Notes: generated from the letters alone by a model not told the origin. Positions 1 to 9,917 are shown, numbered from the stretch's first letter. The stretch is DNA of 64,000 nt from Actinomyces marseillensis (GCF_900155605.1 NZ_LT707420.1:1625205-1689204), one strand, 5' to 3'. Numbers and translations are program-made.

Positions 1-1129
1 TTGGCTGCGCAATACCAGAGTGTTCACCAAGAACCTGCGCCAAAAGGTCGACAATCGACAGATAGGGAAGCCTCTCTTCAAGGAAGGCTTGAACGAAAAC
101 TTCGTTCGCCGCGTTATAGACTGCCGGGTGCGTCGCCGATTCTGAAACAGCTGCGCGAGCAAGAGTCAGGGCCGGGAAAGTCTCAAAATCGACGGGTTCG
201 AAGGTCCACTCCTGTGCGCGGAGAAAATCAACGGGTCTTTCAATATCAGGAAGCCGCTCAGGCCAGGTGAGTCCTAGAGCAATCGGGAGCTTCATATCGG
301 GCGGACAAGCCTGGGCGATTGTCGCGCCATCTTTCCACGTCACCATCGAGTGAACGATGGACTGGGGATGAACAACTGGCACAATGTCATCTGCCGGAAT
401 ATCAAAAAGAAGGTGCGCCTCAATCAGTTCGAGGCCCTTGTTGACCAGCGTTGAAGAATTGATGGTAACAACCGGCCCCATGCTCCACGTCGGATGCGCC
501 AAAGCCTGCTGGGGAGTGACATCCGTGAGTTCATGGCGTTTCTTCCCTCTGAAAGGACCGCCCGAGGCCGTGAGAACGAGCTGGGCGACCTCGCTTTTCC
601 CCGTCACGCGGGAAGCAGTCAGTCCCTTTTCATGCACACCGCTTTCCAGACATTGAGCAATCGCCGAATGTTCTGAATCAACGGGAACGATCTGTCCAGG
701 TCGACGCATTCGCCTGCGTACCAAGGAACCGCCAACAACCAAGGATTCCTTATTTGCCAGGGCTAGGGTTGCACCCGCTTCAAGTGCGGCGAGTGTAGGT
801 CCGAGGCCAACGCCTCCGGTAATCCCATTCAAAACCACGGCCTTGGGGAAAGATCCAGCGATCTGCGTCGAGGCCTCTACGCCGTGGAGGATTTCCGGGA
901 GAGTTCCCCCCTTGGAGCGAATGAGTTGAGCGAGTTCATCAACGTCACCGCTGTGGATCCCAACGATTTGTGGGCGGTAGCGCACGCACTGCTCAGCGAG
1001 GAGTTCTAGGGAGTGTCCACCCGCGCTCAGCGCGACAACATCGAAACGCTCTGCATATTGGTCGATAACCTGCAGGGCCTGGGTGCCGATGGATCCCGTC
1101 GAGCCTAGAAGGACAACTTGTTGTGTCAT
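1..1129 (-). CDS. dxr: 1-deoxy-D-xylulose 5-phosphate reductoisomerase, partial
   Basis: First committed enzyme of the MEP isoprenoid pathway; it converts DXP to MEP with NADPH and a divalent metal. The minus-strand frame opens at ATG 1129 and runs off the left edge, so the C-terminal end is missing (about 376 residues seen of roughly 390-400). Visible landmarks are the N-terminal dinucleotide motif GSTGSIG, then ALANKESLVVGG, the metal-site segment PVDSEHSAI, TASGGPFR, HPTWSMG and LVNKGLELIEAH, all in the family order. It starts 3 bases after the stop of the DivIVA-repeat gene, so it is probably the distal part of the rlmN operon. Identification is secure. Confidence 0.97.
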   Translation of the reverse strand, partial: MTQQVVLLGSTGSIGTQALQVIDQYAERFDVVALSAGGHSLELLAEQCVRYRPQIVGIHSGDVDELAQLIRSKGGTLPEILHGVEASTQIAGSFPKAVVLNGITGGVGLGPTLAALEAGATLALANKESLVVGGSLVRRRMRRPGQIVPVDSEHSAIAQCLESGVHEKGLTASRVTGKSEVAQLVLTASGGPFRGKKRHELTDVTPQQALAHPTWSMGPVVTINSSTLVNKGLELIEAHLLFDIPADDIVPVVHPQSIVHSMVTWKDGATIAQACPPDMKLPIALGLTWPERLPDIERPVDFLRAQEWTFEPVDFETFPALTLARAAVSESATHPAVYNAANEVFVQAFLEERLPYLSIVDLLAQVLGEHSGIAQP

Positions 1130-1132
1130 CGT

Positions 1133-1684
1133 TTAATTCACGGAGAGAAGGATCTCGACTGCACGGCCAAGATAGGCATCAACTGGACCCATCGCATATG
1201 CTTTCTTGCCGCGCGCAGACTTGAACAAGGCGTGGCGAACATCGTCAGCCAGAAGTTCCTCACGATCATCAAAGAAGGCAGCGATCCGATCCAAAAGATC
1301 ATCGACCTGCTCGGCATCGTAGCCAATTCCGGACTTTGGGTGAGCAAAGCGATCCTTGTAGGGGCGAAGCAATCGCGGGTACAAGGTGGTCGCACGGTCG
1401 GCGACTTTTTCGTACCAAGCAGCCTCTCCGTTAACTGCAATGTGGTCAGCACGATCACGCTGAACAAAAGCAGCTTCAAGGCGGCTCATCGCTGCATCGA
1501 CAGCCTGGGTGTCATAACCGTTGCGCTGCCGAGGGAAGGAAGCCTGCCGGACCTGCTCCGCACTGAATTGCTCAGCAGGAAGGCCTCCCTCGTAGGCATG
1601 ACGAGCATCGACGAAGAAGTCATCTACGGCGTTCTTACCGTAACCACGCCGGAAAATTCCCGTCGTCGGGAAAGCGTCGCTCAT
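1133..1684 (-). CDS. DivIVA-domain repeat protein (four degenerate repeats)
   Basis: A 183-residue protein made almost entirely of four units resembling the short N-terminal DivIVA membrane-targeting motif, each with an aromatic, a Gly-Tyr or similar pair and a Val-Asp pair: around residues 11-24 ([14 protein letters not shown]), 50-66 ([17 protein letters not shown]), 113-131 (ending [11 protein letters not shown]) and 153-171 (ending [11 protein letters not shown]). It lacks the long coiled coil of true DivIVA/Wag31, so a polar scaffold role is not implied. Its ATG overlaps the rlmN stop (ATGA) and dxr follows 3 bases on, so the three are translationally linked. Seen: repeats and overlaps. 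Inferred: an envelope or division-linked adaptor. A family of actinobacterial DivIVA-repeat proteins is known; the function is not. Confidence 0.8.
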   Translation of the reverse strand: MSDAFPTTGIFRRGYGKNAVDDFFVDARHAYEGGLPAEQFSAEQVRQASFPRQRNGYDTQAVDAAMSRLEAAFVQRDRADHIAVNGEAAWYEKVADRATTLYPRLLRPYKDRFAHPKSGIGYDAEQVDDLLDRIAAFFDDREELLADDVRHALFKSARGKKAYAMGPVDAYLGRAVEILLSVN

Positions 1685-2922
1685 CGCATCTCCTCTTCAT
1701 GTGCATTATTCTCACGCGCACTTTGACGCGCACGCTCGCGGTTATTGACAGCCGTCGCAAGCTGCCCGCAGGCACCGTCGATATCAGAGCCGCGGGTATC
1801 TCGAATCGTTGTCGAGATTCCATTGTCTCGCAGTGTGTGGACGAATGCATCCTGCGCACGACGAGTGGACGCTGTCCAAATGGATCCCGGAGTTGGGTTG
1901 AGAGGAATGGGGTTGACATGCGCCCATCCCCTGCCGCGCTTGTTGAGCTCGTCAGCAAGGAGTTGTGCACGCCAAACCTGATCATTCATATCTTTAATCA
2001 AGGCGTATTCAATAGATACGCGACGTCCAGTCGCAACAAAGTAACGTCGCGCGGCGTCAAGAAGCTCGCCGACCTTCCAGCGGGAATTAATAGGGATGAG
2101 CTCATCTCTGAGGTCATCATCTGGAGTGTGCAGAGACACGGCCAAAGTCACGGGCAGGCCTTCTTGCGCGAGGCGATCAATCGCAGGAACCAGACCGACC
2201 GTCGATACGGTGACATTGCGTGCCGACATGCCGAAACCGCTTGGCGAAGGATCAATGATCCGATGGAGAGCTCCCACCACTGCCTTATAGTTTGCCAGGG
2301 GCTCCCCCATTCCCATGAACACAATGTTCGACAGGTGCGTGGGCGATCCACCAACCATCCCCTGCTCACACGCTTGATGTGCGCAGCGTACTTGGTCAAT
2401 GATTTCGGCCGTCGACAAGTTACGTGTCAGCCCCATCTGACCTGTGGCACAGAAAGGACAGCCCATCCCACACCCAGCCTGGGAAGAAATGCACAAAGTC
2501 GTCCGATCACTGTAACGCATGAGAACGGACTCCACGCGGGCCCCGTCGTAGAGTTCCCACAGGTGCTTAAGAGTCTCTCCACGATCGGCCTCAAGAACAG
2601 CGACCTCACGCACAAGAGAAGGAAGAAGCGTCGTAGAAATGACGTCATACGCGCTCTTGGGCATATCCGTCATCAGCGCGGGATCGCTCACGTGGCGTTC
2701 AAAGTAGTGACGCGAAAGTTGGTCAGCGCGGAAAGAAGGCAGCCCGGCCTCGGAAACGAAAGCCTTGCGTTCACTTCGGTCAAAATCAGCAAGATGACGA
2801 GGGGCTTTTCCGCGCCTACGCGCAGTAAAAGTCACCTGAGGCTTCGCATCAGGCGATGTCGCGCCTTCGGGCAATTGATCTGTTGGACGTACCTCACGTC
2901 GCTTGTGCTGTTCTATGCTCAC
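1681..2922 (-). CDS. rlmN: Dual-specificity RNA methyltransferase RlmN
   Basis: Radical SAM enzyme that methylates C2 of A2503 in 23S rRNA and A37 in some tRNAs. The [4Fe-4S] ligands are C151-x3-C155-x2-C158 (CGMGCPFC), and the methyl-accepting cysteine is C385 in the C-terminal motif DIDGACGQL. The length of 413 residues is slightly above the usual 350-390 because of a charged N-terminal segment. The start is GTG 2922, with AAAGGAGG eight bases upstream. It overlaps the DivIVA-repeat gene by four bases and follows cdsA by about 70 bases, so it probably belongs to the pyrH-frr-cdsA transcript. Confidence 0.97.
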   Translation of the reverse strand: MSIEQHKRREVRPTDQLPEGATSPDAKPQVTFTARRRGKAPRHLADFDRSERKAFVSEAGLPSFRADQLSRHYFERHVSDPALMTDMPKSAYDVISTTLLPSLVREVAVLEADRGETLKHLWELYDGARVESVLMRYSDRTTLCISSQAGCGMGCPFCATGQMGLTRNLSTAEIIDQVRCAHQACEQGMVGGSPTHLSNIVFMGMGEPLANYKAVVGALHRIIDPSPSGFGMSARNVTVSTVGLVPAIDRLAQEGLPVTLAVSLHTPDDDLRDELIPINSRWKVGELLDAARRYFVATGRRVSIEYALIKDMNDQVWRAQLLADELNKRGRGWAHVNPIPLNPTPGSIWTASTRRAQDAFVHTLRDNGISTTIRDTRGSDIDGACGQLATAVNNRERARQSARENNAHEEEMR

Positions 2923-2993
2923 CGCAACGGCCTCCTTTCCACGTGCATAGCCTAATCGCTTCCACCGGCATCTTCGTCCATCGCTAGCTGTGC

Positions 2994-3890
2994 TTAGCGA
3001 AGTGCGAGAAGAAAAATCACATAGAAAACGGGGGCCGTCATGACAAGAGAGTCCACGCGATCAAGGACACCGCCATGTCCGGGGATCAAAGCAGACATAT
3101 CTTTCAAACCGACTTCACGCTTGATCAAGGATTCAGTGAGGTCACCGATCGTCGCACAGACACAGCCACACGCACCGGCGATCAAACCCCACCACCACGG
3201 TGCGCCCAGAAGATAGAAGCCGCCAACGCCGGTACCGATGCAGAACGCAAGCGATCCAACGAATCCTTCCCACGACTTCTTTGGGGACAGACGCGGCGCC
3301 ATCGGATGCTTTCCGAAGAGAATACCGACAAGCCAGCCTCCAATATCGTTAAAGCAGGTCACCGCAACGTAGACCCCAATAACTGCAGGCGAGCGAAACT
3401 CGCGCAGCATCAAGACAACGAAGCAGGCGAGGAAAGGAACGTAGATTGCGCTAAACACGCTGGCAGTGATGTCAGCAATCCGAGAAGGCGTGGGGGCATC
3501 AATGAGGCGCCACACCACAACCGCAAAAACAGTGAGGTAGAGGGCCATGGTGAGGGCCTCGGGGCCAAGAAGCCACGCGCAGACCATCATGCCGATTGCG
3601 CCAAGGTACAAGGGAGCAAGGGCGATATGAGTGCCAACCCGAGCGAAGGCTCCTCCCAACTCCCACAATCCAAGCAGAGCGATGCAGCACACGAAGCCAA
3701 CAAAGAGCCCTTGGACGACAAGTAGCGAGGCGACGAGCAAGGCAATCAGGACTACAGCAGAAGAAACCGCTGCCGGAAGATTGCGACCGGCCTTCCCCGT
3801 CGGTGCTAGCGGCTGGGTGTTTTCGCGCGGCTGAGGTGAAAAGACGCGCGAAAACACCGATGGACCGTGTTGATGGGATGTGGTGGACAT
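2994..3890 (-). CDS. cdsA: Phosphatidate cytidylyltransferase (CDP-diacylglycerol synthase)
   Basis: Integral membrane enzyme that makes CDP-diacylglycerol from phosphatidic acid and CTP, the precursor of all phospholipids. The 298-residue protein has about 40 hydrophilic N-terminal residues followed by closely spaced hydrophobic helices. The family signature near the C-terminus is present: SPKKSWEGF, then [16 protein letters not shown] and LDRVDS, carrying the metal-binding acidic residues. Its ATG overlaps the frr stop by one base (TGATG), so it is translationally coupled to frr. The order frr-cdsA-rlmN is common in actinobacteria. Confidence 0.96.
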   Translation of the reverse strand: MSTTSHQHGPSVFSRVFSPQPRENTQPLAPTGKAGRNLPAAVSSAVVLIALLVASLLVVQGLFVGFVCCIALLGLWELGGAFARVGTHIALAPLYLGAIGMMVCAWLLGPEALTMALYLTVFAVVVWRLIDAPTPSRIADITASVFSAIYVPFLACFVVLMLREFRSPAVIGVYVAVTCFNDIGGWLVGILFGKHPMAPRLSPKKSWEGFVGSLAFCIGTGVGGFYLLGAPWWWGLIAGACGCVCATIGDLTESLIKREVGLKDMSALIPGHGGVLDRVDSLVMTAPVFYVIFLLALR

Positions 3891-4447
3891 CAGATGGTGA
3901 GAAGTTCGCTTTCCTTAGTTGCAAGAAGGTGGTCGATCAATTCGACGCGAGCCTTCGTTGCAGCCTCGAGGGCCTTTTCTGCGCGCTCGACTTCGTCTTC
4001 TCCTGCTTCGCCGTCCTTCTTCAGACGATCGAGGCTTTCCTTTGCCTTACGACGGATAGAGCGAACCGAAACGCGGGCATCTTCTGCCTTGTTCTTTGCC
4101 TGCTTGACGTATTCCTTACGACGTTCTTCAGTCAAAGCGGGCAAAACAACGCGTACAACGTTTCCGTCATCGGTCGGGTTGACCCCCAAATCGGACTCGC
4201 GCAGAGTCTTGATGATCTCCTGGGTCGCCGTGCGATCAAAAGGCGAAATCAGAACGGTACGAGCTTCAGGAATCTGGAAAGAAGCCAGCTGCTGCATCGG
4301 GGTCGGGGCTCCATAGTAGTCAACAAGGAGCTGCTCGAACATGCCAGCGTTTGCGCGTCCGGTGCGGATATTGCCAAATTCGTGACGGGCTGCTTCGACC
4401 GTCTTATCCATTTTTTCTTCTGCTTCGAGCAGGATGTCGTCGATCAC
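3890..4447 (-). CDS. frr: Ribosome recycling factor
   Basis: Splits post-termination 70S ribosomes together with EF-G. The 185-residue product is the normal length, with the conserved segments FGNIRTGRAN, YYGAPTPMQQLA and VRSIRRKA. The frame is open upstream to 4549, but homology begins at the GTG at 4447 (VIDDILLEAEEK), preceded by GAAAGGAAG at good spacing, so that start is used. It lies 13 bases after pyrH and overlaps cdsA by one base. The pyrH-frr pair is nearly universal in bacteria. Confidence 0.97.
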   Translation of the reverse strand: MIDDILLEAEEKMDKTVEAARHEFGNIRTGRANAGMFEQLLVDYYGAPTPMQQLASFQIPEARTVLISPFDRTATQEIIKTLRESDLGVNPTDDGNVVRVVLPALTEERRKEYVKQAKNKAEDARVSVRSIRRKAKESLDRLKKDGEAGEDEVERAEKALEAATKARVELIDHLLATKESELLTI

Positions 4448-4460
4448 GGAAATCTTCCTT

Positions 4461-5180
4461 TCAGTGTGATTCGCTGAGGACAAGCGTACCGATTTTTTCG
4501 CCACGGAGCGCGGCGGTAACGTTACCGGGTTCTGACATTCCAAAGACACGCATTGTCAGCCCGTTTTCCTGGCCAAGCGCGAAGGCTGCAGCATCAACGA
4601 CCTTCAGACCACGGCTCAGTGCATCTTGATAGGTGACGAAGTCAAGCTTATGTGCATTCGGGTTGACTCGAGGATCGTCATCGTAGACGCCGTCAACACC
4701 GTTCTTTGCAACAAGAAGTTCATCGCAATGAGTTTCCAATGCGCGCTGCGCGGAGACCGTATCGGTAGAGAAGTAGGGCAATCCTGCACCTGCACCGAAG
4801 AGAACAACGCGCCCCTTTTCGAGGTGACGAATAGCGCGCAGCGGAATGTAGGGCTCTGCGACCTGTTGCATTGCAATTGCACTTTGGACGCGCGCGGGAA
4901 CACCAGACTGCTCGATGAAATCTTGGAGCGCCAGGGCATTCATGACGGTACCGAGCATTCCCATGTAGTCCGCACGTGAGCGGTCCAGACCTTGCCTGGA
5001 CAACTCGGCTCCGCGGAAGAAGTTACCACCGCCAACGACGACTGCAACCTGGATCCCCGCGTGAACTGCCTCGGCGATCTGCTCTGCAATTGAGCGGACG
5101 ACAGTGGGATCGAGGCCGACGGAACCTCCGCCAAAGGCTTCACCTGAGAGTTTGAGGAGGACGCGACGAGCAGCTGGCAT
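4461..5180 (-). CDS. pyrH: Uridylate kinase
   Basis: Phosphorylates UMP to UDP; bacterial amino-acid-kinase fold, cytoplasmic hexamer. The 239-residue product shows [12 protein letters not shown] at the N-terminus, [10 protein letters not shown], the acidic [20 protein letters not shown] helix and the C-terminal segment [15 protein letters not shown]. The start is ATG 5180, preceded by AGGAGAAG; the upstream open stretch to 5258 runs over the tsf-pyrH hairpin and is not coding. It follows tsf after an intrinsic-terminator-like hairpin, so it probably receives read-through from rpsB-tsf plus any local promoter. Confidence 0.97.
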   Translation of the reverse strand: MPAARRVLLKLSGEAFGGGSVGLDPTVVRSIAEQIAEAVHAGIQVAVVVGGGNFFRGAELSRQGLDRSRADYMGMLGTVMNALALQDFIEQSGVPARVQSAIAMQQVAEPYIPLRAIRHLEKGRVVLFGAGAGLPYFSTDTVSAQRALETHCDELLVAKNGVDGVYDDDPRVNPNAHKLDFVTYQDALSRGLKVVDAAAFALGQENGLTMRVFGMSEPGNVTAALRGEKIGTLVLSESH

Positions 5181-5223
5181 GAGTACTTCTCCTTTGAATG
5201 AGTGCTGAGTCCTAAGAGATAGG

Positions 5224-5254
5224 GTGATGGCCCCGCATGAAGCGGGGCCATCAC
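5224..5254 (-). terminator. Hairpin between tsf and pyrH
   Basis: A perfect 13-bp inverted repeat (arms 5224-5236 and 5242-5254, five-base loop) of GC-rich sequence begins six bases after the tsf stop. On the minus strand it is followed by a pyrimidine-rich stretch (CCTATCTCTT) rather than a clean T-run. It probably attenuates, lowering pyrH-frr expression relative to the ribosomal genes, or stabilises the rpsB-tsf mRNA end. Confidence 0.75.
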
Positions 5255-5260
5255 ACAAAA

Positions 5261-6088
5261 TCAGGCGCCGACGTGGACGCGCACGAACTGGGTGACCTTT
5301 GCACCAGCGTCGCGCAGAACTTGTCCGACGGACTTTGAAGGATCGCGAGCAAATGCCTGATCGACCAAGCAGTTGTCCTTGAAGAATGCCTCAAGGCGTC
5401 CCTGAACGATCTTGGGGACGATCTTCTCGGGCTTGCCTTCCTCGAGGGTGATCTTCTCGAGGGTGGCGCGTTCCTTCTCCAAGACATCGGCCGGAACCGA
5501 GTCGCGGTCAAGGTAAGCGGGCATGTAGGCAGCAACGTGCATCGCGATATCGTGTGCAACGCCTGCTCCAGCTGCGTCGGTGACGACAAAGACGCCAACC
5601 TGCGGGGGCAGGTCGGGGCTGGTCTGGTGCAGGTAGAGATCAACGTTCTCGCCCTCAACGCGAATCACGCGACGGATCTCGAGCTTTTCGCCGATAACTG
5701 CGGCCATTGCGTCAAGCTGTTCCTTGACAGTGGAGTCGCCCATCGGAGCTGCAAGCAGCGAGTCAACGTCGGATGCGCCGGAGGCAACAGCGGCCTCGAG
5801 GACAGAGTGTGCGAAGTCAATGAACTTCTGGTTCTTGGCAACGAAGTCGGTCTCGGAGTTGACCTCGACCATGACGCCCACGCCGTCCTGGACGGATGCG
5901 GCGAGCAGGCCGGCCGATGCCTGACGACCTTCGCGCTTGGACAGCGACTTCAGGCCCTTCAGACGAATGATTTCGAGAGCCTTTTCAGCATCGCCGTCGG
6001 CTTCCTGGAGCGCCTTCTTGACGTCCATCATGCCTGCGCCAGTCTTCTCGCGCAGAGCCTTCACATCAGCAGCGGTGAAATTAGCCAT
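5261..6088 (-). CDS. tsf: Elongation factor Ts
   Basis: Guanine nucleotide exchange factor for EF-Tu. The 275-residue product has the N-terminal UBA-like domain ([20 protein letters not shown]), the EF-Tu contact motif SETDFVAKN and a C-terminal core ending [12 protein letters not shown]. Length and order are normal for actinobacteria. It lies 24 bases downstream of rpsB, as in most bacteria, and is followed by a strong hairpin at 5224-5254. Confidence 0.98.
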   Translation of the reverse strand: MANFTAADVKALREKTGAGMMDVKKALQEADGDAEKALEIIRLKGLKSLSKREGRQASAGLLAASVQDGVGVMVEVNSETDFVAKNQKFIDFAHSVLEAAVASGASDVDSLLAAPMGDSTVKEQLDAMAAVIGEKLEIRRVIRVEGENVDLYLHQTSPDLPPQVGVFVVTDAAGAGVAHDIAMHVAAYMPAYLDRDSVPADVLEKERATLEKITLEEGKPEKIVPKIVQGRLEAFFKDNCLVDQAFARDPSKSVGQVLRDAGAKVTQFVRVHVGA

Positions 6089-6112
6089 TACTGATTTCCT
6101 TCTTTCTGAGCT

Positions 6113-6946
6113 TCAGTCCTGTGCGGGGGTTTCAGACTCGGTGGCGACGGCCTGTGCTGCTGCCTCATCGGCGGCAACTTCACCTTCGAGGAGCTCGCGC
6201 TCCCACTCAGCCAAAGGCTCAGCTGCGTTTTCCTCGGAAGCGTTCTTGCGGCCGGCGCTGCGTGCAAGCAGGCCTTCGGCAACTGCGTCGGCGATCACGC
6301 GGGTCAGCAGCGCAACGGCGCGGATGGCGTCGTCGTTGCCGGGGATGCGGTAGTCGACCTCGTCCGGATCGGCGTTGGTGTCAAGGATGGCCACGATCGG
6401 GATGTTGAGCTTGCGAGCTTCGGAAACCGCAAGGTGTTCCTTCTTCGGGTCAACGATCCACACTGCGGAGGGAACCTTGGCCATATCGCGAATACCACCG
6501 AGGGTGCGAGCAAGCTTGTCCTTCTCGCGGCGCATCATGAGCAGTTCCTTCTTGGTGCGGCCAGAAGATGCCACATCGTCGAAGTCAATCTGCTCGAGTT
6601 CCTTCAGGCGCTGCAGGCGCTTGGAAACGGTGGAGAAGTTGGTGAGCATACCGCCGAGCCAACGGTGGTTCACGTAAGGCATGCCAACGCGCTGTGCCTG
6701 CTCGGCAACAGCTTCCTGAGCCTGCTTCTTGGTGCCAACAAAGAGGATGGTTCCACCGTGAGCAACGGTTTCCTTCACGAAATCGAAGGCAATATCGATA
6801 TCGGCAATGGTCTGCTCGAGGTCGATGATGTAGATGCCGTTACGTTCGGTGAGGATGAAACGCTTCATCTTCGGGTTCCAACGACGGGTCTGGTGCCCGA
6901 AGTGCACGCCAGATTCCAGGAGCTGGCGCATGGTGACGACTGCCAT
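6113..6946 (-). CDS. rpsB: 30S ribosomal protein S2
   Basis: Small-subunit ribosomal protein. The 277 residues begin [19 protein letters not shown] and include [33 protein letters not shown] and [12 protein letters not shown]-terminal tail of about 40 residues is acidic and Ala/Glu-rich (ends [10 protein letters not shown]), as in other high-GC Gram-positives. ATG 6946 is preceded by GGAAAGGA. It is the first gene of the rpsB-tsf transcript; the 5' leader lies in 6947-7304. Confidence 0.98.
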   Translation of the reverse strand: MAVVTMRQLLESGVHFGHQTRRWNPKMKRFILTERNGIYIIDLEQTIADIDIAFDFVKETVAHGGTILFVGTKKQAQEAVAEQAQRVGMPYVNHRWLGGMLTNFSTVSKRLQRLKELEQIDFDDVASSGRTKKELLMMRREKDKLARTLGGIRDMAKVPSAVWIVDPKKEHLAVSEARKLNIPIVAILDTNADPDEVDYRIPGNDDAIRAVALLTRVIADAVAEGLLARSAGRKNASEENAAEPLAEWERELLEGEVAADEAAAQAVATESETPAQD

Positions 6947-7304
6947 TGCATCGTCCTTTCCCCGCTGGGCGGGATCGTGGGGTTTCCCCCGTTTTCTCGG
7001 TTAATGTGCCTTTTCGGCCCTGGTGCTATGACGTTGCGACCCATTGGACCGTGACGCAACTGCCCCGGCACTTTCACTTCCGTGAGGTGCTCGGAAAATA
7101 GCACGCGAAGTCATTCGCACAGCGAATGCTGTCCAATCTTATCTCATCTCACCTAGCTCTTCGGACCCAGTGGGGTACAAAATGCAGCAATTCCACTTGC
7201 AATAGCTCACATACCTTTATCCACAGGGAGGACATTCCCTCGGCGTTTTCCACAGATTTCATCTTGCGCGAGCCACATCGTTTCCCTATTTGCAGGCTGG
7301 ATTT
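6947..7304. promoter_or_regulatory. Divergent intergenic region rpsB / M23-like gene
   Basis: A 358-base gap between two divergent genes, so both promoters should be here. Close to rpsB the leader has a small GC-rich inverted repeat (CCCGC/GCGGG) just before the ribosome-binding site. A perfect 7-bp inverted repeat with a three-base loop lies at 7112-7128. I could not assign convincing -35/-10 pairs. No tRNA or coding potential was seen. Confidence 0.4.
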
Positions 7305-7835
7305 ATGAATCAACGTACGTATGGCTTTCTGCGGCTCATCCCTACTGTGGCGACATTCATCTTCGCTTGGAGCCTTTGTTTCCCTGGAATTGCAACACCA
7401 GCCATGCCACGCGCTTCTTCCGTGTGGACTCTTCCTTTTTCTCAGCCTTTCACTCTTACTCAAGGTTTTGCCCAACCTGATAAACCATGGCTTTCAGGCT
7501 CACGAGGAATATGGGTCAACATCGGAAGTGAGGATCCTTCGCTTCGCTCCCCGTGCAACGGAACCGTAGTTTTTTCCGGGATGCTCGCCGGACGCGAAGT
7601 CCTTTCCATTGATTGCTCGGGAATCCATTCCACCTTTGAGCCAGCAACTTCTTCCCTCCACATTGGCGAGGCCGTGCAGCGCGGGCAGCGCATCGGTGAG
7701 GTTGTCCCGCCCAAGCAGGAGGATTCGCACATGCGGAAGGGCGATCTTCACTGGGGTGCGAAAGTTAGTCGTTATCGCTACATCAATCCGCTCAGAATGC
7801 TCCAAGGACACCCGCGGTTGAAAACTCTTCAATGA
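7305..7835 (+). CDS. Secreted M23 (LytM)-like protein with degenerate active site
   Basis: A 176-residue protein with an N-terminal hydrophobic segment (residues 8-30), probably a signal peptide, followed by an M23-type beta fold: RSPCNGTVVFSG, a central SSLHIGEAVQRGQRIGEV and a C-terminal DLHWGA with YRYINP. In active LytM endopeptidases the zinc ligands come from an H-x3-D motif and a final H-x-H. Here the first region reads SRGIWVNIG with no H or D, and the second is D147-L-H149. It may be a non-catalytic regulator of peptidoglycan hydrolases or a cell-wall binder. The TTG at 7290 is an alternative start; ATG 7305 is preferred. It is convergent with xerC. Confidence 0.72.
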   Translation: MNQRTYGFLRLIPTVATFIFAWSLCFPGIATPAMPRASSVWTLPFSQPFTLTQGFAQPDKPWLSGSRGIWVNIGSEDPSLRSPCNGTVVFSGMLAGREVLSIDCSGIHSTFEPATSSLHIGEAVQRGQRIGEVVPPKQEDSHMRKGDLHWGAKVSRYRYINPLRMLQGHPRLKTLQ

Positions 7836-7838
7836 GCG

Positions 7839-8750
7839 CTAAGCCCTAGGATGCGCTTGTTTGTAGATAGCGCTCAGGCGCTGAGCATCCACATGCGTAT
7901 AACGCTGAGTTGTTTGAAGTGAAGAATGTCCAAGCATTTCTTGCACGGCTCGAAGGTCTGCACCTCCAGCCAGGATATGTGTCGCAGCAGTGTGGCGAAG
8001 GGCGTGAGGGGCGAGGTCTCGCACGCCTGCCTGTGCGCACATTCGATGAATCATCGAGCGGATCACACGAGGGTCAATGCGCCGTCCCTTATCTCCAACA
8101 AAGAGCGCACGTCCCGCCTCGGGAATCGCCAAACTCGGGCGACCATGAGAAAGCCATGCTTGCAGTGCGGACAAACACGCGCGTGTGAAAGGAACTACTC
8201 GTTCTTTGTTGCCTTTACCGATCACTCTTAATGTCATGCCCTGTTGGTCAATAGACGTCGTATCCAGCGAGCACACTTCACTCACGCGAATACCGGTCGC
8301 GTAAATCGTCTCAAGGATGGTCCAATCGCGTATCGCCGCCGGCGAATTCTCCTGGCGTGCGCGAGTGGCTGCATAAGACAGGAGCTCGGCCGTATCGGAA
8401 GGGGTCTGAACCTGCGGAAGCTTTTGGTCCCCGCGAGCGCTGGTCACGAGCAACCCGGGGTCGCTGTCAAGGTACCCACGGCGATATGCCCAAGCGGTGA
8501 AGGAACGAATTGAAGCGGTTCTGCGAGAGATTGTCGATCGCGATTTCCCCTGTTGAACCAAACTGGCGAGCCAGGCACGAATTGCCCGAAGAGTGACGAC
8601 GCTGTGGATGTTCTCTGTTGAGAGTTCATCGACCTGACAATAAGTAGTGAATGAACGCAGATCACTGACATAGGCGCGAAGGGTGTGCTCTGATACCGCA
8701 AGATTTGCGCGCAAATACACGCCCCATGCATCGATCAAAGACTCCTCCAC
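7839..8750 (-). CDS. xerC: Tyrosine recombinase XerC
   Basis: Site-specific recombinase that with XerD resolves chromosome dimers at dif. The 303 residues have the N-terminal SAM-like core-binding domain (about 1-90) and a C-terminal catalytic domain with R155 (TGIRVSE), a lysine in GKGNKER (about 179), H249-x2-R252 (HALRH), H275 (GHSS) and the nucleophile Y284. It ends the yraN-comM-dprA-xerC run, nine bases after dprA, and no mobile-element boundary is nearby, which favours housekeeping XerC over a phage integrase. XerC rather than XerD is assigned mainly from this context. Confidence 0.88.
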   Translation of the reverse strand: MEESLIDAWGVYLRANLAVSEHTLRAYVSDLRSFTTYCQVDELSTENIHSVVTLRAIRAWLASLVQQGKSRSTISRRTASIRSFTAWAYRRGYLDSDPGLLVTSARGDQKLPQVQTPSDTAELLSYAATRARQENSPAAIRDWTILETIYATGIRVSEVCSLDTTSIDQQGMTLRVIGKGNKERVVPFTRACLSALQAWLSHGRPSLAIPEAGRALFVGDKGRRIDPRVIRSMIHRMCAQAGVRDLAPHALRHTAATHILAGGADLRAVQEMLGHSSLQTTQRYTHVDAQRLSAIYKQAHPRA

Positions 8751-8759
8751 GGGGCAAGT

Positions 8760-9917
8760 CTATCGGCCTTGCCCGAGACTGCGATGCCAGCCGCGCTCAT
8801 CGACACCGACGAATGCACTGAGCTGAAGTCGAACAAGAGCAACCTTAACGGATTCTTCATCGAGGCCAGCCGCAACAGCAAGACGCTCGGTCGTCATGGA
8901 GCGTCTTTGGGGAAGGGCCTCATAAACCCGGCGTAGTAGCGGTTCGAGGGAATCAACAAGACCATCAGGAGCAGTAGGATCTCCGAACAATGGAAGCTCG
9001 TGGATCTCTGGCGCGTTTGCCTCCCCTATCATTTCGAGGACATCGACATAGTCACGGATTAGAGTTCCCCCATTGCGAAGCAAATCATGGACCCCGCGCG
9101 ATGCTTCCGAATATATAGATCCGGGGATCCCACCAACGGGTGTTCCCTGCTCGAGCGCCCACCGAGAGGTGGCCAGCGCCCCTGAACGCGGCGAGGCCTC
9201 GACAACGACAACTCCGCTTGCAGCGGCAGCAATCAAGCGGTTCCTTCCCAAGAATCGCCACTTTGCAGGACGGAATGTGCATGGAACTTCAGAGATGAGC
9301 GCTCCCCCACAGGCAAGGATTGTTCGAAAGAGATCCGTGTTGCATGCGGGATAGAGATTGCCCAATCCACCAGCCATGAACGCACATGTGTAGCCAGCCA
9401 CGTCAACGCTCCCCTGGTGAGCATAGGAGTCAATACCGATCGCTCCGCCAGAAATAGTGCCAAATCCCCGATGAGAAAGCTCCCGGGAAAGTTCACGAGC
9501 AACGCTGTTCCCGTAATTTGAAGACGCGCGAGCGCCCACAATCGCTATTGAAGAACGCGTCGAGAGTTCCCCGAGAACCCAGAGCATTCGAGGCGCATTT
9601 TGCCCAAGTTTGACAAAGCCCTTCGGCCACTTCTCATCCTTTGGCAAGACGATGTGGCCACCGATTTTTTCCAAGATATTGAGCTCAAGGTCTGGTTGAG
9701 CTGCAAGAGCCCGGGGCCTCCATCTTTTCCAACACGACCTGTAAGCATCTTCAAGGCTTTTGAGCGCGTCAGGGATCAAGACCTGTTCTGCAAGAAGCCA
9801 GCGCTTCGCCTCTTCATCACCCAATGCGCATCGAAGAACTTCAAGTTGGGTATCCGCGGGCTCGCTGATGCAGTTCCACCACACCTCGTCCAGCAGTTGT
9901 TGATTATCCGATTCCAT
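8760..9917 (-). CDS. dprA: DNA-processing protein DprA (Smf)
   Basis: Loads RecA on incoming single-stranded DNA during natural transformation; widespread also in species not known to be competent. The 385-residue product contains the Rossmann-like DprA core with IVGARASSNYG, SGGAIGIDSYAHQG, the loop AGGLGNLYPACN and FLGRNRLIAAAASGVVVVEA, plus a C-terminal winged-helix-like part (about 310-380). The start is ATG 9917, preceded by AAGGAGG; the longer frame to 9998 would run deep into comM. It overlaps the comM end by 14 bases. Confidence 0.93.
   Translation of the reverse strand: MESDNQQLLDEVWWNCISEPADTQLEVLRCALGDEEAKRWLLAEQVLIPDALKSLEDAYRSCWKRWRPRALAAQPDLELNILEKIGGHIVLPKDEKWPKGFVKLGQNAPRMLWVLGELSTRSSIAIVGARASSNYGNSVARELSRELSHRGFGTISGGAIGIDSYAHQGSVDVAGYTCAFMAGGLGNLYPACNTDLFRTILACGGALISEVPCTFRPAKWRFLGRNRLIAAAASGVVVVEASPRSGALATSRWALEQGTPVGGIPGSIYSEASRGVHDLLRNGGTLIRDYVDVLEMIGEANAPEIHELPLFGDPTAPDGLVDSLEPLLRRVYEALPQRRSMTTERLAVAAGLDEESVKVALVRLQLSAFVGVDERGWHRSLGQGR

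Noticed and set aside
1699-2955. 418-residue plus-strand open frame
   Set aside because: Antisense to rlmN, without recognisable domains or a ribosome-binding site.
7839-8750. Phage or island integrase
   Set aside because: The tyrosine recombinase lies in a conserved yraN-comM-dprA cluster with no att-like repeats or phage genes, so XerC is the better call.
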